A stretch of DNA of 64,000 bases. It comes from Candidatus Methylophosphatis haderslevensis (GTDB lineage: Bacteria > Pseudomonadota > Gammaproteobacteria > Burkholderiales > Rhodocyclaceae). The stretch spans positions 372,001 through 436,000 of the forward strand of contig JADJSA010000018.1 in assembly GCA_016711925.1 (NCBI GenBank), written 5' to 3'. The first letter of the stretch is position 1. Every line of letters starts with the position of its first letter. This document shows positions 62,091-64,000 of this stretch, piece by piece. Both the position numbers and the translations under genes were made by a program. The notes below the pieces were generated by a model. The model was not told the origin of the DNA, did no database searches, and saw only the letters and a list, made by a program, of their open reading frames with translations.

Positions 62091-64000
62091 ATGCGCCCGC
62101 TGCCGGCCAGAGCACGTACCCTGGTTTTGCGACTGCGAGCCGAGCGGGCGCGGTTCGCGTCGTTTGTGCTTGCCGTGCTTTTCGCGACCGGCGTGCTGGC
62201 AGACGCGCAGGTCGTGCATTACGGCGGCGACCGTGCGTTTGCGCCGTTCGAGTATGTCGACGGCGACGGCCAGCCGCGAGGCTTCCAGATCGACTTGCTG
62301 CATGAGCTGGCGCGGGTCGCCGGGTTTGGGCTCGAGGTGCGGCTCGACGGCTGGCCGGTGGTCGAATCCGGGTTTCGCGCGGGCGGGCTCGACCTGATCG
62401 CCATGTCGCGCACCCATGCGCGCGGCGACTGGGCCAACTTTCTGCCGTCGCATGCCACGCCGGCCCTGGCCATCTACTACCGCGACGGGGCGCGGGCGCC
62501 CGAATCGCTGCAGGATCTCGAAGTGCCGCGCATCGCCTACGTCGACGCCGAGCCGATGCGCGAGGCGCTGGCGACCTTCTTCGCCGGCGACCGCTTCCAC
62601 TTCACACCCCACGCCACGCCGCGCGCCGCCCTGGAATCGCTGCGCGACGGCTCAAGCGACCTGGCGCTGATGCTGCGCGCCTACGGCGATCCGCTGCTAC
62701 AGGCCGACGATCTGCACGGCCTGGCGGCCGCCGAGTTCAGCGTGCGCCTGCAGGATTATGCGTTCGCCGTGCAGCCGGGCAATGCCGCGCTTGCAGAGCG
62801 GCTGTCGCAGGCGCTCGAGCAGATCGAGAAATCGGGCAAGCTCGAAGCGCTGCGGGTGAAATGGCTGAGCAGCCATCGCGGCGCGCGGGCGCGAGCGCAG
62901 TTGCAGCAGCGCATCGTGCTGCAGTGGGTTGCCGGGGGCGTGCTGGCGCTGGCGGGGCTCGGGCTGCTGTTCCTGCTGGCGCGCCGGCTGCGCGCGCGTA
63001 CCCGGGCGATGCGCGCCGAGCGGGCGCGCCGCGAGCAGGCCGAGCACGCGCTGCGCGCGGCCGAGCAACGCTTCGAGCAGACCTTCATGTTGCACCCGGA
63101 CGGCATGGCGATCCTGGAAGCGGGCAGCGGCCTGGTGCTCGAGGTCAACCAGGCCGTCTGCATGTTGCTCGGAGTGTCGCGTGAGGCGGCGGTTGGGCAG
63201 ACGGTCGACGCGCTGGCGGCTATCGATTCGCCGCTGGCGCTGTCGACCCTGCGCGCGATGCTGCGCGAGACCGGCAACCTGGAAGCCGCCCCGCTGCAAT
63301 TGCGCCGCAGCGACGGCGAACTGCGCGACTGCCTGGTGCATTCGGAATATTTCGATCTGGACGCGCGCCGCTGCGTCTTTGCCGTGGTGCGCGACGTCAC
63401 CGAGCAATCGCGCCAGCAGGCGCAGTTTCGCAAGGGCTACGAGGCGCTGCTCGCACAGACGCGCGAGCAGGCGGAAAAACTCGGCGCGGCCGACGAGATG
63501 GTCGACGCGGCACGGCGCGGCAGCGCGCGTTTCGCCAGCACCATCGCCCATGACCTGAAGGCGCCGGTACGCGCGATCCGCGGCATCAGCGTGTTCCTCA
63601 GGCACGACATCGGCAGCGGCGCGCTGGAGAGCGCGCTGGCCAATGTCGATCGCATCGATCGCGCGGCGCTGCGCATGGATACGCTGATCGGCGGACTGAG
63701 CCGCCTGTCGCTGGCCGAAGAGAGCGAACTGCTACGCGAGCGCGTCGACATGACGGCAGGGGTCCGCGACACCTGGGAGATCGTGGCCGCCGACCCGAGC
63801 CGCCACGTGGCGTTCACGCTGGCCGACCTGCCGCCGGCGACGGCCGACGCGCAACTGGTCTCGCAGGTGTGGCAGAACCTGCTCGGCAACGCATGGAAGT
63901 ACACCGGCCGCAGCGCGGTGCCAGCGGTGGGCGTGGATAGCTTCGTCGAAGGCGGGCGCATCTGGTACCGGGTGGCCGACAACGGCGCCGGCTTCGACAT
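62091..64000 (+). CDS. Sensor histidine kinase with solute-binding and PAS domains, 3' end off window
   Basis: At least 636 residues. An N-terminal membrane segment or signal (about 25-40) is followed by an SBP_bac_3 (class 3 solute-binding) domain (about 45-265: YGGDRAFAPFEYVDGDGQPR, GFQIDLLHELARVAG). One membrane helix (about 277-298), a PAS domain (about 323-440), a HisKA domain with His about 487 (TIAHDLKAPVRAIRG) and the start of the ATPase (WQNLLGNAWKY; DNGAGFD) follow. The periplasmic SBP domain suggests sensing of an amino acid or similar solute. The gene continues past 64000. Confidence 0.88.
   Translation, partial: MRPLPARARTLVLRLRAERARFASFVLAVLFATGVLADAQVVHYGGDRAFAPFEYVDGDGQPRGFQIDLLHELARVAGFGLEVRLDGWPVVESGFRAGGLDLIAMSRTHARGDWANFLPSHATPALAIYYRDGARAPESLQDLEVPRIAYVDAEPMREALATFFAGDRFHFTPHATPRAALESLRDGSSDLALMLRAYGDPLLQADDLHGLAAAEFSVRLQDYAFAVQPGNAALAERLSQALEQIEKSGKLEALRVKWLSSHRGARARAQLQQRIVLQWVAGGVLALAGLGLLFLLARRLRARTRAMRAERARREQAEHALRAAEQRFEQTFMLHPDGMAILEAGSGLVLEVNQAVCMLLGVSREAAVGQTVDALAAIDSPLALSTLRAMLRETGNLEAAPLQLRRSDGELRDCLVHSEYFDLDARRCVFAVVRDVTEQSRQQAQFRKGYEALLAQTREQAEKLGAADEMVDAARRGSARFASTIAHDLKAPVRAIRGISVFLRHDIGSGALESALANVDRIDRAALRMDTLIGGLSRLSLAEESELLRERVDMTAGVRDTWEIVAADPSRHVAFTLADLPPATADAQLVSQVWQNLLGNAWKYTGRSAVPAVGVDSFVEGGRIWYRVADNGAGFD

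Overview
The window is GC-rich DNA of a betaproteobacterium, most likely a Rhodocyclales/Nitrosomonadales-type environmental strain. This is inferred from the betaproteobacterial gshA-gshB and IIA(Man)-HPr-EI cluster, the zapB/zapA-6S RNA-EVE order, a DksA without a zinc finger, a PEP-CTERM exosortase substrate and the pairing of two LpxL-type acyltransferases with metK and dapF. Apart from insertion sequences it is mostly chromosomal housekeeping DNA. No tRNA, rRNA or CRISPR array was seen.

Layout. 1-3184: the 5' end of an OLD-family ATP-dependent nuclease gene, cut at its fifth codon by an IS66-family element (531-3000) with an inverted, diverged IS66 end fused to it (3001-3171). 3185-4165: no recognisable gene. 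4166-7962 (minus): a cobalamin-riboswitch operon, btuB-cobU-btuF. 8128-12176 (plus): zapB-like, zapA, 6S RNA, an EVE-domain protein, a panE remnant, a TauE/SafE exporter and a gamma-glutamyltransferase-family enzyme. 12183-19338: uppP, a YkgJ-like Cys protein, a hybrid histidine kinase, a GGDEF diguanylate cyclase, chrA and yceH. 19339-28126 is a decayed, IS-rich stretch with an integrase remnant, a frameshifted M50 peptidase with a TPR-like tail, a second IS66 copy (22541-25010), a truncated chlorite-dismutase-family gene and an IS21-family element.

28181-38495: ribE, gshA-gshB, apbE, a permease-less regulatory PTS (IIA-ptsH-ptsI), a PilZ protein, an AEC permease and hslVU. 38584-39786 is a STAS/TPR protein with an internal duplication. 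40107-48215 (minus) is a zinc-homeostasis block: ZnuD-like receptor, DUF2946-like and DUF3299 proteins, a MacB-type ABC pair with a His-rich loop, a small coupled protein, a ZIP transporter, a Zur-type Fur regulator, a COG0523 GTPase with CxCC and His-rich motifs, and a zinc-free-type DksA. 48334-64000: rlmI, a TPR membrane protein, DUF484, dapF, a CoA-binding protein, a lone receiver, two LpxL-like acyltransferases, metK, a 2Fe-2S ferredoxin, a hydrolase, a NodIJ-type ABC exporter, cutA, dsbD, a PEP-CTERM protein and a sensor kinase that leaves the right edge.

Caveat on quality: at least seven genes (both IS66 tnpC, istB, the M50 peptidase, gshB, the nodI-like ATPase, dsbD) carry small frameshifts. 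The two IS66 copies differ mainly by indels with a single clear substitution, and two of the inferred missing bases would restore a CGATC. Some or all of these frameshifts may be sequencing errors rather than real mutations.
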